NCBI RefSeq assembly: GCF_947855115.1
Contig: NZ_CANTZW010000007.1
Coordinates: 62,001-126,000, forward strand
Source: an uncultured Parabacteroides sp.
GTDB lineage: Bacteria > Bacteroidota > Bacteroidia > Bacteroidales > Tannerellaceae
Direction: 5' to 3'
DNA length: 64,000 nucleotides
Positions 27,039-35,540 of this stretch are shown here, one piece after another (position 1 is the stretch's first letter; each line of letters opens with the position of its first letter). Position numbers and translations under genes: made by a program. The notes beneath the pieces were generated by a model that was not told the DNA's origin, ran no database searches, and saw only the letters and a list, made by a program, of their open reading frames with translations.

Positions 27039-29552
27039 ATGAGTTTTATGCGGAGTATAATGAGTAAATGGGGAAAACATATCGCCGCGATAGCCGTATT
27101 CTTGGTATTGACGGTGGTCTATTTTTCTCCGGCCGTATTTGAAGGCAAGGTAGTTCGGCAAGGAGATACGGAGAAGGCTATCGGTATGGGAAATAGCCAA
27201 ATGGAAGAATATGAGAAAACGGCCCAGCCGGGAGAATTTAGCGCATGGTCTGATGCCATGTTTGGAGGAATGCCTTACGTGTCGGGATATGGAAATCCGG
27301 CTCCGCGGTTTCCCGGGTATCTGTTGCTGGAGAAACCCTTGAAAGCGCTGGGATATATGGATGCGGGGATGGTGTTTACCGGATTCGTTTGTTTCTACAT
27401 CCTGATGTGTATCATGGGCGTGAATTGGTGGCTGGCGATCGCCGGAGCTATCGCTTTTGCTTTAGCGTCTTATAATTTGATCATTATAGAGGCGGGGCAT
27501 GTCACGAAAGCGTATGTAATCGCTTATATGCCGCTGACGTTGGCAGGTATGGCCTTATTGTTCAAGCGCAAGTATTTATGGGGGGCGGTCGTGTTCTTGC
27601 TAGGCGTCGCGTTCTCTATCGCGAATACTCACCTGCAGATCACTTATTATTTATTATTGCTTTGTTTCTTCATTTATCTGGGATATTTGTTTAGTAGGCT
27701 GAAGGAGAAAGCTTATAAGGAGCTAGGTACGGTAACCGCTATCATGGCCGGATGCGTGATATTGGCCGTGTTGCCGAATGCCCAGAATATGTATGCCCAA
27801 TGGGATTTGGGACAGAACTCTATCCGTGGGGCTACGGAGCTGACAACAACGACTCCTTCGGGCGAGAAGATCTCTTCCGGCTTGGATAAGGATTATGCGT
27901 TCGCTTGGAGCTATGGGAAAGGAGAGTTGCTGACTCTGTTGGTTCCCAACGCTTATGGAGGAGGTTCCGGGGGAATGTTGGGCCCGGATTCCGAGTTGTA
28001 TAAGGAATTAAGGGCGAAAGGGGCCCAGGTAGGAAAAGAGGTACAAGCCCCTACCTATTGGGGCGAGAAGACGTTTACCTCCGGACCTGTTTATTTCGGG
28101 GCGTTAGTCTGTTTCTTGTTTGTCTTGGGGATGTTCGTGATCCGGAATCCGATGAAATGGTGGTTGTTCGGAGGCTCTGTCTTCCTGATATTGCTGGCGT
28201 TGGGGCGTAATTTTGATAGCTTCAACGACTTTATGTTCCATTATTTGCCGATGTATAATAAGTTCCGTACCGTGGAGATGGCGCTGGTCATCCCGGGTAT
28301 GGTGTTCCCGATCATCGCTATATGGGGATTGAAGGAAATTTTGTCCGAGAGTACGGACGATGCCCTGTTGAAGAGGGGGTTGATCGCAGCCTTGGCTATC
28401 ACGGGAGGGCTTTCTTTAATCCTTTGGTTGATGCCGAGTATGTTGCTGGATTTCCGCTCATCTTTCGACGCTCAATATCAGTTGCCGGATTGGTATTACA
28501 ACGCCTTGTTAATGGACCGTGCCTCTTTAGCCTCGGCAGATGCTTTGCGCTCGTTGGTATTCATCTTGTTGGGAGCGGCTTTGTTGTTCTGGTTCTATAC
28601 CTCGAAGGATCGGAAGAAAGTGGCGACATTCGTGGGGATCGGCGTTACGCTCTTGATCTTGGTTGATTTGTGGACGGTGGATAAACGGTATTTGAATGAT
28701 AGTAATTTTATCCGTCAGAAACCTACGGAAGTGTATAAGGAGACGGTAGCTGATAAGGAGATCATGAAGGATAAGGATCCTTCTTACCGTGTCTTAAATT
28801 TGAATAATCCTTTCTTGGAGACAACGACCTCGTATTATCACCATTCCATCGGTGGTTATTACGCCGCGAAGCTGAGACGGTATCAAGAACTGATCGACCA
28901 TCGTCTGCAGGGAGAGCTTAACTCGGTAATCGGGGCGTTCCAAAACGCGCAGACTGCGGAGGATTTGATGGGGGTGTTCGCCGCCTGCCCGTCTTTGAAT
29001 ATGCTGAATACCCGCTACATTATTTACAATCCGGAGCAGCCTCCTTTAAGGAATCCATTCGCTTTCGGCAACGCTTGGTTTGTGGATAAAGTGGAGATTG
29101 TAGAGAATGCGGATGCGGAAATAGCGGCGTTGAATACGATCAATCCGTTAACGACGGCGGTTGTTGATAAACGTTTCGCTGATGAGATAAAGGGTTTCAC
29201 TCCTCAATTGGATTCTACCGCTACGATAACGCTGGATAGCTATCGTCCCAATAAGTTAGTTTATACGACGAAGGCTGATTCTGAGCAATTAGCGGTGTTC
29301 TCAGAGATCTATTATCAACCGGGATGGGAGGCAACGATTGATGGAAAGCCTGCTTCACATTTCCGGGTGGATTGGATATTACGTGCGATGCGGGTTCCGG
29401 CGGGTGAACATCAAATCGTGTTTGAGTTTAGGCCGCAGGGGTATATTACGGCGGCTTATATTACTTCTTTTAGTTCGTTGATTATCCTGTTGTTATTGAT
29501 TGGTGCGGTGGGATATTCAGTTTGGAAAGCTAGGAAGCAAAAGGAGATATAA
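27039..29552 (+). CDS. YfhO family multi-spanning membrane protein
   Basis: 837 residues. The N-terminal two-thirds has about 12 membrane helices with a large loop containing QGDTEKAIGMGNSQ and FGGMPYVSGYGNP. These are hallmarks of the Bacteroidetes YfhO branch, a GT-C-like fold. The C-terminal part is a soluble periplasmic domain with FSEIYYQPGWEATIDGK, followed by a last helix (about 810-832). In Firmicutes, YfhO glycosylates lipoteichoic acid using undecaprenyl-linked sugar; the role in Bacteroidetes is unknown. Being last in the glycosyltransferase operon suggests a periplasmic glycan-modifying step. Confidence 0.85.
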   Translation: MSFMRSIMSKWGKHIAAIAVFLVLTVVYFSPAVFEGKVVRQGDTEKAIGMGNSQMEEYEKTAQPGEFSAWSDAMFGGMPYVSGYGNPAPRFPGYLLLEKPLKALGYMDAGMVFTGFVCFYILMCIMGVNWWLAIAGAIAFALASYNLIIIEAGHVTKAYVIAYMPLTLAGMALLFKRKYLWGAVVFLLGVAFSIANTHLQITYYLLLLCFFIYLGYLFSRLKEKAYKELGTVTAIMAGCVILAVLPNAQNMYAQWDLGQNSIRGATELTTTTPSGEKISSGLDKDYAFAWSYGKGELLTLLVPNAYGGGSGGMLGPDSELYKELRAKGAQVGKEVQAPTYWGEKTFTSGPVYFGALVCFLFVLGMFVIRNPMKWWLFGGSVFLILLALGRNFDSFNDFMFHYLPMYNKFRTVEMALVIPGMVFPIIAIWGLKEILSESTDDALLKRGLIAALAITGGLSLILWLMPSMLLDFRSSFDAQYQLPDWYYNALLMDRASLASADALRSLVFILLGAALLFWFYTSKDRKKVATFVGIGVTLLILVDLWTVDKRYLNDSNFIRQKPTEVYKETVADKEIMKDKDPSYRVLNLNNPFLETTTSYYHHSIGGYYAAKLRRYQELIDHRLQGELNSVIGAFQNAQTAEDLMGVFAACPSLNMLNTRYIIYNPEQPPLRNPFAFGNAWFVDKVEIVENADAEIAALNTINPLTTAVVDKRFADEIKGFTPQLDSTATITLDSYRPNKLVYTTKADSEQLAVFSEIYYQPGWEATIDGKPASHFRVDWILRAMRVPAGEHQIVFEFRPQGYITAAYITSFSSLIILLLLIGAVGYSVWKARKQKEI

Positions 29553-29562
29553 ATGAGGCTGG

Positions 29563-29657
29563 TTGTAGAGACGGGGCGTGCCCCGTCTCCCACAGACTGA
29601 TAGTATTTTAAGTTACCATTTTGAGGGGATGAGACGGGGCACGCCCCGTCTCTACAA
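29563..29657. repeat. Perfect 27-bp inverted repeat made of two GC-rich palindromes
   Basis: The left arm (29563-29589) and right arm (29631-29657) are exact reverse complements over 27 bases. Each arm is itself a palindrome with core AGACGGGGC-GT-GCCCCGTCT. The element fills the gap between the converging YfhO and glycosyltransferase genes, starting 11 bases after one stop and abutting the other. It can form either one long or two short hairpins, and probably terminates both transcripts. It looks like a REP-type dispersed element. Confidence 0.85.
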
Positions 29658-30785
29658 CTAGATAAAATCGCTGTTGATAAAATCGAGCAGTTTTCTCGTC
29701 AGGGTTTCCCACGAGAGGGCTGCTTTTTCTTTGGCAATGTTCGCTGGGATGGTGGCTTGCTGTCCGGGGGTGAAAAGTTCCTCGATGCCTTGGGCAAGGG
29801 CTGTCGGGGATATTTCGGGTACAACGATACCTGTACCCGGCCTTTCGATGCTATTCTTGAAATCACCCACGGGAGTACTTAGCATAGGCAAATCGTAATT
29901 GTAGGCTACGGATACGACACCACTCTGGGTGGCAGAGCGATAGGGAAGTACCAAAGCGTCCGCAGCCGAGAAATAGACGGGGATTTCCTCGTCGCTGATA
30001 TATTCACAGTGAACGGATATACGTCCTTTTGCCGGAGAAGCGTCGATCAAGGCCTGATACTTCTCGAAACTTCCGTAACACTCGCCGGCTATAATAAGTT
30101 GGTAATCCTCGTTAAGCTGTCCGACCGCCTCGATAAGCAGGTCTAACCCTTTATAATCCCGTATTAACCCGAAGAACAGGAGATTCCTCTTAGATGGGTC
30201 GATCCCTAACTTCCGGCATGCCTCGCCTCTCTCAATCTTACTCCCGAAATGGTTGTAAAGCGGATGTGGGTTCTGGATATACTTAGCGTCCGGACAAAGC
30301 CTCCGCAGATCATTCCTCACGTTATCGCTCATCACGATAAAGCCATGGCACTGCCTGAAAAATAAAGACGCTAAAGGCTTATCGAAGAAACGAGGCTCAT
30401 GGGGAATCGCATTGTGGATGAGAGTGATTACCTTGCAACGTTTTTTCATCCGGTTTGCGACATGGGCGTATCCGGGGACGAAAAAGGACATCCAGTAGGA
30501 GATTATCAAAACGTCCGGCGCATAGGAACGGATGGCGTTGACGGTATCGAAATAACTAACCGGATTCACGCTATCCAATATGCGTAAGCTCTCGATCTCG
30601 ATCGCCCGGTCACCCTCTTCTACATATTGGGTCTTCCCGGGAAATAGGATATCCGGATAAAGGCGTTTGAAGTTGAAAGCCCTCACCTCGTGACCTTCCT
30701 TTACCAATTCGGAATAAAGCATCCCGCTGAATTGGGCGATGCCGCCGCGATAAGGATAAATAGGGGAGAGAATAGCGAAACGCAT
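29658..30785 (-). CDS. Glycosyltransferase family 4 protein
   Basis: 375 residues with a GT-B fold. N-terminus RFAILSPIYPYRGGIAQFSGML (nucleotide-sugar GT4 glycine loop), then TLIHNAIPHEPRFFDKPLAS. The C-terminal part has LLFFGLIRDYKGLDLLIEAV (about 205) and YFSAADALVLPYRSATQSGVVSVAY (about 273-297), in place of the more usual E-x7-E. It is related to mannosyl/glucosyl GT4 enzymes. It runs opposite to the main operon but probably serves the same glycan. It lies downstream of ahcY across an AATTGAAAAT repeat. Confidence 0.87.
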   Translation of the reverse strand: MRFAILSPIYPYRGGIAQFSGMLYSELVKEGHEVRAFNFKRLYPDILFPGKTQYVEEGDRAIEIESLRILDSVNPVSYFDTVNAIRSYAPDVLIISYWMSFFVPGYAHVANRMKKRCKVITLIHNAIPHEPRFFDKPLASLFFRQCHGFIVMSDNVRNDLRRLCPDAKYIQNPHPLYNHFGSKIERGEACRKLGIDPSKRNLLFFGLIRDYKGLDLLIEAVGQLNEDYQLIIAGECYGSFEKYQALIDASPAKGRISVHCEYISDEEIPVYFSAADALVLPYRSATQSGVVSVAYNYDLPMLSTPVGDFKNSIERPGTGIVVPEISPTALAQGIEELFTPGQQATIPANIAKEKAALSWETLTRKLLDFINSDFI

Positions 30786-30788
30786 AAT

Positions 30789-30889
30789 AATTGAAAATTA
30801 AGAACTGAAAATTGAAAATTAAGAACCGAGAACTACAGAAGCTATCCTCCCTTCATTTTCAATTCTCAATTTTCAATTTTCAATTAATT
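30789..30889. repeat. AATTGAAAATT inverted repeat cluster
   Basis: Tandem AATTGAAAATT-like units (30789-30820) face their reverse complements (30854-30889) across about 33 bases. It lies between ahcY and the downstream glycosyltransferase gene on the minus strand and covers the ahcY stop codon. Such AT-rich units are frequent between genes in Bacteroidales. It could fold into a long hairpin that reduces read-through. Confidence 0.65.
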
Positions 30890-32306
30890 AGTATCTGTAA
30901 TGATCGGCCTTGTACGGTCCTTCCACCGGCACGCCGATGTAATCAGCTTGCTTTTGCGTTAATTGGGATAATTTTACGCCGATGCGTTCCAGGTGCAGGC
31001 GGGCTACTTCCTCGTCCAGGCGTTTCGGCAAGCGGTATACGCCTACCTCATAGGCCATTTGCCATAAATCCATCTGGGCAAGGACTTGGTTCGTGAACGA
31101 GTTGCTCATTACGAACGATGGATGTCCCGTGGCGCAACCTAGGTTTACCAAGCGCCCCTCTGCCAGCAAGAAGATGGAATTTCCGTTCGGGAACGTGTAT
31201 TTGTCTACCTGCGGCTTGATATTCGTGTGCTTGATGTTCGGGTAGTTGACGAGTTTGTCTACTTGGATCTCATTATCGAAATGGCCGATATTGCATACGA
31301 TGGATTGATCTTTCATCTGTGTCATATGCTCGATCGTGATGATATCGCAGTTTCCGGTGGTCGTAACGAAGATGTTACCCTCTTTCACGGCCTCTTCCAT
31401 CGTCGTGACCTCGAAACCCTCCATGGCGGCTTGCAATGCGCAGATCGGATCAATCTCGGTCACGAGCACACGGGCCCCGTAAGAGCGCATGGAGTGGGAG
31501 CAACCTTTACCCACATCGCCGTATCCGGCCACGACTACCACCTTACCGGCGATCATCACGTCCGTGGCTCGCTTGATGCCATCAGCCAAAGACTCGCGGC
31601 AACCGTATAGGTTATCGAACTTGGATTTCGTCACGGAATCGTTCACGTTGATGGCGGGGACTAGCAATTCACCCTTCTCCATCATCTGGTACAGGCGATG
31701 AACGCCCGTCGTTGTCTCTTCCGATACACCTTTCATCTCGGTTACCGTGCGGTGCCAACGGGTATTATCCTCTTGGAGGATGCGATGTAATGTGTCAAGG
31801 ATTACCTGTTCCTCATGATTCCCGCCTTTGCGGTTGATAGTCTCTGCGTCGTTCTCCGCACGATATCCCATGTGAACCAGCAAGGAAGCGTCTCCTCCGT
31901 CGTCTACAATCATGTGAGGACCTTTACCATCCGGGAAACGAAGCGCCATGTCCGTACACCACCAATACTCTTCCAGTGTCTCGCCTTTCCATGCGAATAC
32001 CGGTACGCCATCCGCGGCGATAGCGGCAGCGGCGTGGTCTTGGGTGGAGAAGATGTTGCAGCTAGCCCAGCGAACGTCCGCTCCCAACGCAACTAATGTT
32101 TCGATTAACACTGCGGTCTGGATTGTCATATGCAGTGAGCCGGTGATACGTGCGCCTTTCAAAGGCTTTCGATCAGCATATTTCTGGCGGAGCGCCATTA
32201 ATCCCGGCATTTCGTGTTCGGCGATCTCGATTTCTTTGCGACCGAATTCAGCCAAACTCATATCTGCCACTTTATAAGGCAGATTAGTTGGAAATAATTG
32301 TGACAT
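30888..32306 (-). CDS. ahcY: Adenosylhomocysteinase
   Basis: 472 residues, full length. It hydrolyses S-adenosylhomocysteine to adenosine and homocysteine, relieving inhibition of methyltransferases. The N-terminal substrate domain has [22 protein letters not shown] and [15 protein letters not shown]. The NAD domain has [20 protein letters not shown] (about 250-270). The C-terminus ends [10 protein letters not shown], the conserved KxxxYRY tail that completes the neighbouring subunit's NAD site. A -7 box (TAGCTTTG) lies 29 bases upstream. Confidence 0.97.
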   Translation of the reverse strand: MSQLFPTNLPYKVADMSLAEFGRKEIEIAEHEMPGLMALRQKYADRKPLKGARITGSLHMTIQTAVLIETLVALGADVRWASCNIFSTQDHAAAAIAADGVPVFAWKGETLEEYWWCTDMALRFPDGKGPHMIVDDGGDASLLVHMGYRAENDAETINRKGGNHEEQVILDTLHRILQEDNTRWHRTVTEMKGVSEETTTGVHRLYQMMEKGELLVPAINVNDSVTKSKFDNLYGCRESLADGIKRATDVMIAGKVVVVAGYGDVGKGCSHSMRSYGARVLVTEIDPICALQAAMEGFEVTTMEEAVKEGNIFVTTTGNCDIITIEHMTQMKDQSIVCNIGHFDNEIQVDKLVNYPNIKHTNIKPQVDKYTFPNGNSIFLLAEGRLVNLGCATGHPSFVMSNSFTNQVLAQMDLWQMAYEVGVYRLPKRLDEEVARLHLERIGVKLSQLTQKQADYIGVPVEGPYKADHYRY

Positions 32307-32334
32307 AAATTAGTGCTATAAATGGTTGAGGCTA

Positions 32335-32342
32335 CAAAGCTA
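32335..32342 (-). promoter_or_regulatory. ahcY promoter -7 box
   Basis: On the minus strand the sequence reads TAGCTTTG, an exact TAnnTTTG match, 29 bases before the start codon. Confidence 0.5.
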
Positions 32343-32694
32343 CATAAAAAACCTGTGATTTCATGTGTGGCTTATCTCAAATTAGAGATGAATAAGAGTA
32401 GATTCGGTGCGTAGGGCAAGAGCCGGCCGTGAGTTTATTGCGCCGTACATGCAGCGACACCGCATTCCACATATAGCGATACCGCGGCCGGCATGCGGTG
32501 GCGCTGCAACCGACATCGCAGTATATAAGGTCGTAGCCTCGTGAAGAGATATTCACTCATGCTGGGTACATGTTTCCATGATGGTCCGCTATGAATGGAG
32601 AAAGAGAATATACCCCATTCCATCGATTCATCGGGTGAATAATAGATATCGGGTATACCCTCTTTCTAGGATAAGCGATGACTGCCGGCGGTTG
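32343..32694. other. Long intergenic region with a GC-rich imperfect inverted repeat
   Basis: No convincing gene is present between ahcY and the acyl-CoA synthetase gene. The middle is unusually GC-rich for non-coding DNA here. It holds a 15-base inverted repeat with one mismatch (32451-32465 with 32493-32507), and copies of GCCGGCC near 32422 and 32486. CGACACCGC, CGATACCGC and CGACATCGC recur within 75 bases. A 62-codon minus-strand reading frame spans it but resembles no known protein. Confidence 0.5.
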
Positions 32695-34344
32695 TCACAC
32701 CGGCGTGATGCCTTGTTCTTGCAGCAATTTCAGCCCAAGGTCCTTTAGCTTGAATTTCTGGATCTTGCCACTTCCGGTCATGGGGAACGTATCCACGAAG
32801 AAGATATATTTCGGGATCTTGTGGCGAGCGATCTTGCCTCGGCAGAAATCTTTCACCTCCTCCTCGCTCGCTGTCGCGCCTTCGTGCAGGATGATGAAAG
32901 CACCTACTTCCTCACCATATTTCTTGGAAGGTACGGCGGCTACCTGCACGTCTTTCACGCCGGGAAAATGATAGAGGAACTCTTCCAACTCACGCGGATA
33001 GATATTCTCGCCTCCTCGGATGATCATGTCCTTGATACGGCCGGTGATGCGGAAGTTGCCGTTCTCGTCGCGAATACCTAAATCGCCGGAATGCAAGAAG
33101 CCGTCTTTATCGATGACCTCGTCTGTGGCGGCTTTGTTATTGTAATATCCTTTCATGGTGTTATATCCCCGGTTGCACATCTCGCCTTGTACACCTACCG
33201 GGCATTCCTCGCCTGTTTCCGGGTCAATCACACGGACCTCGGTAAACTCGAACTCATGGCCGACCGTATTGTAGCGAACCTCTGCCGGATCGTCGATCCG
33301 GGAATGCGTCATTCCCGGAGAGGCCTCCGTCAATCCGTATACGCTGGTCACGCGCATGTACATTTTCTCGTCTACCTTCTTCATCAATTCTACGGGGCAG
33401 AGAGAACCTGCCATGATGCCGGTACGCAGAGAGGTTAGATCGAACATCTCGAACATCGGGTGGTTCAACTCCGCGATAAACATCGTAGGGACACCGTATA
33501 AGGCCGTGCAACGCTCCTTGTGTATGGAGGCCAGTACCAATAACGGGTCGAATTTCTCTACCATCACCTGCGTGCATCCGTGGGTCAGTACGTTCATGGA
33601 GGCCAATACCACGCCGAAGCAATGGAAGAGAGGCACGCAACAGCATAGTTTGTCGTCGGCGGTGAACTTCATGTGCTCACCTGTCAGGAAACCGTTGTTG
33701 GCGATGTTGTAGTGAGTCAGCATGACACCTTTCGGGAAACCGGTCGTACCCGAGGTATATTGCATGTTTACTACATCGTGGCAATTTACCTTCGCCTTGG
33801 CAGATCTTAAGGTCTCATCCTTAATGTTTTGGCCGAGAAGCAACATCTCGGGCGTGTTGTACATGCCCCTGTATTTCTCCTGTCCGATATATACGACATT
33901 TCTCAAGCGCGGGAAGCGCTCGCTTTTCAAGTATCCCCGTTGCGAGGTCTTCAACTCCGGTAGCATCGTATAAACCATGTCTACGTAGCTTCCGTCGAAC
34001 ACGCCATCCGTGATACACATCGTATGGATATCGGCGTTCTCGACCAGGTATTCCAGCTCGCTTTGCTTATAGTTCGTGTTGATGGTTACCAATACGGCGC
34101 CGATCTTCGCTCCGGCATATAAGAATGTCAACCAATCCGGCACGTTTGTTGCCCATACGCCCACATGCGTGCCATGGGTGATACCGATCGCCAGCATGCC
34201 TTTCGCCATATCGTCCACACGCTTGTTGAACTCGCCCCACGTGAAGCGTAAATCGCGGTCCGGGTAAACGATATATTCTTTATCCGGTGTAGTCTCGGCC
34301 CAATGTTCCAGCCATTGGCCAAGGGTTCTGTTATATAATTCCAT
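32695..34344 (-). CDS. AMP-binding acyl-CoA synthetase
   Basis: 549 residues from the Met of [11 protein letters not shown] (34344), which avoids overlapping the upstream gene; an ATG at 34377 would overlap it. It belongs to the ANL superfamily: [14 protein letters not shown] (P-loop, about 182-195), [12 protein letters not shown] (about 318), [21 protein letters not shown] (about 414-434), and the catalytic lysine in [13 protein letters not shown] near the end. The closest match in style is FadD-type medium/long-chain fatty acyl-CoA synthetase. It is translated 13 bases after an XRE-cupin regulator, a pairing frequent in Bacteroidetes, so the regulator probably controls it. Confidence 0.9.
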   Translation of the reverse strand: MELYNRTLGQWLEHWAETTPDKEYIVYPDRDLRFTWGEFNKRVDDMAKGMLAIGITHGTHVGVWATNVPDWLTFLYAGAKIGAVLVTINTNYKQSELEYLVENADIHTMCITDGVFDGSYVDMVYTMLPELKTSQRGYLKSERFPRLRNVVYIGQEKYRGMYNTPEMLLLGQNIKDETLRSAKAKVNCHDVVNMQYTSGTTGFPKGVMLTHYNIANNGFLTGEHMKFTADDKLCCCVPLFHCFGVVLASMNVLTHGCTQVMVEKFDPLLVLASIHKERCTALYGVPTMFIAELNHPMFEMFDLTSLRTGIMAGSLCPVELMKKVDEKMYMRVTSVYGLTEASPGMTHSRIDDPAEVRYNTVGHEFEFTEVRVIDPETGEECPVGVQGEMCNRGYNTMKGYYNNKAATDEVIDKDGFLHSGDLGIRDENGNFRITGRIKDMIIRGGENIYPRELEEFLYHFPGVKDVQVAAVPSKKYGEEVGAFIILHEGATASEEEVKDFCRGKIARHKIPKYIFFVDTFPMTGSGKIQKFKLKDLGLKLLQEQGITPV

Positions 34345-34357
34345 AAAAATGCGGGAT

Positions 34358-34939
34358 TTAATAAGGTGTGTAGACAACTCCTAGGATTCGGGCCTTGTTA
34401 TCAGCCGCCGCATGTACGTGGTGCGCCACGATTGAATCGTAATAGATGCTATCGCCTTCTTCCAGGATGTATGTGTTTTGTCCGTAGTTGATTTCCACGA
34501 CACCGTTCAATACGTAGATAAATTCCTCACCTTCGTGTGTGGAAAGGATGAAATCCTCGCCTTCCTCGGATGGGGCGATCTCGATCAGGAACGATTCCAT
34601 ATGACGGCCGGACTTGTCTTGCGAGAGCGAGTGGTAATCCATGTGCTTGTGCCCTTGCGTCGCGTTGTTCGTGAATCCGATGCCATTGCTCTCGTTGTCT
34701 TTCTTCCGGCATACGACGGGGCCTAACTCTGCTTGGTCATCCAAGAACGTGCCCAAGCGTACCCCTAATACGCGTGCTATCTTGATAAGAGGAGCCAGCG
34801 AAGGAAAGTCGAGGTTACCCTCGATCCGTTCGATCTGCTCGATACCTAATCCGGAGCGTTCGGCTACTTCCTCGATAGAGAGTTGTTTCGATTCCCGGAT
34901 ACTTTTAATTTTCGCACCTATAATTTTGTTGTTTCCCAT
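34358..34939 (-). CDS. XRE-family regulator with C-terminal cupin
   Basis: 193 residues. The N-terminal helix-turn-helix is [34 protein letters not shown] (about 7-40). A linker leads to a C-terminal cupin beta barrel (about 115-190: [36 protein letters not shown]). This architecture belongs to the PuuR/SutR-like class that senses small metabolites. It is the first gene of an operon with the acyl-CoA synthetase. A -7 box on the minus strand lies about 58 bases upstream. Confidence 0.9.
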   Translation of the reverse strand: MGNNKIIGAKIKSIRESKQLSIEEVAERSGLGIEQIERIEGNLDFPSLAPLIKIARVLGVRLGTFLDDQAELGPVVCRKKDNESNGIGFTNNATQGHKHMDYHSLSQDKSGRHMESFLIEIAPSEEGEDFILSTHEGEEFIYVLNGVVEINYGQNTYILEEGDSIYYDSIVAHHVHAAADNKARILGVVYTPY

Positions 34940-34996
34940 GTGTATGATTTGTTATTTATACTCCAGTGATGTTTGATAAATTGATACCAAACGACG

Positions 34997-35004
34997 CAAA
35001 TTTA
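34997..35004 (-). promoter_or_regulatory. Promoter -7 box for the XRE-cupin/acyl-CoA synthetase operon
   Basis: TAAATTTG on the minus strand is an exact TAnnTTTG match, about 58 bases before the start codon. Confidence 0.45.
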
Positions 35005-35040
35005 CATTAATATTTTATTATACCTAGGATTAGGGCAAAT

Positions 35041-35077
35041 AAAAAGGACAATCTCTTACGAAGATCGTCCTTTTTGA
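35041..35077 (-). terminator. rpsO terminator
   Basis: A 14-base stem (35041-35054 with 35062-35075, one G-T pair) has T runs on both strands. It lies just past the rpsO stop and may work in both directions. Confidence 0.85.
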
Positions 35078-35100
35078 TATACTTAGTGATAAGTAATCCT

Positions 35101-35370
35101 TTACTTTCTGATACCAAGTTCCTTGATGATGGCACGGTATCTGTTGATGTCTACACGGATCAGGTAATCCAATAAACGGCGACGTTTACCTACCAACATC
35201 TTCAACGCTCTTTCCGTAGCGTAATCCTTGTGATTCGCCTTCAAATGCTCTGTCAAGTGAGAGATACGATACGTGAACAACGCGATTTGGCTCTCGGCAG
35301 AACCTGTGTTAGTAGCCGATTTGCCATACTTCTCGAATAATTCTTGTTTCTTTGCTGAATCTAAATACAT
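35101..35370 (-). CDS. rpsO: 30S ribosomal protein S15
   Basis: 89 residues, the exact length of S15. Diagnostic segments are NTGSAESQIALFTYRISHLTEHL and the RNA-binding LLMLVGKRRRLLDYL-like helix (here ALKMLVGKRRRLLDYL, about 54-69). It binds the central three-way junction of 16S rRNA early in 30S assembly. It is monocistronic with a good promoter and terminator. In other bacteria, S15 represses its own translation; no such structure was examined here. Confidence 0.97.
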   Translation of the reverse strand: MYLDSAKKQELFEKYGKSATNTGSAESQIALFTYRISHLTEHLKANHKDYATERALKMLVGKRRRLLDYLIRVDINRYRAIIKELGIRK

Positions 35371-35417
35371 GATTCCTTTTACTTTAATAAATTAATACTA
35401 TGTTATCTAAGCGGTCG

Positions 35418-35448
35418 CAAAGGTAGGCATTCCTTTTTGATTTGCAAT
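35418..35448 (-). promoter_or_regulatory. rpsO promoter
   Basis: On the minus strand, TACCTTTG (35418-35425) is preceded by TTG (35445-35447) with a 19-base spacer. This fits the Bacteroidetes -33/-7 promoter well. The leader is about 40 bases. Confidence 0.65.
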
Positions 35449-35511
35449 AGCTTCTAGTATCTTTTTTGTGTTTTAAAGCATGAATGTCATATATATATCG
35501 CGAAAATATCG

Positions 35512-35519
35512 TATTTTTG
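35512..35519 (+). promoter_or_regulatory. typA promoter -7 box
   Basis: TATTTTTG, an exact TAnnTTTG match, lies 21 bases before the typA start codon. Confidence 0.5.
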
Positions 35520-35540
35520 CGGGCAATAAATTAGTCTTCA

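Noticed and set aside
16147..30785. Typical Bacteroides capsule (cps) locus
   Set aside because: No UpxY/UpxZ regulators, no invertible promoter, and no polymerase or chain-length gene were seen.
32435..32623. 62-codon minus-strand frame in the GC-rich intergenic repeat
   Set aside because: Its content follows from the repeat words and no protein family is recognisable.
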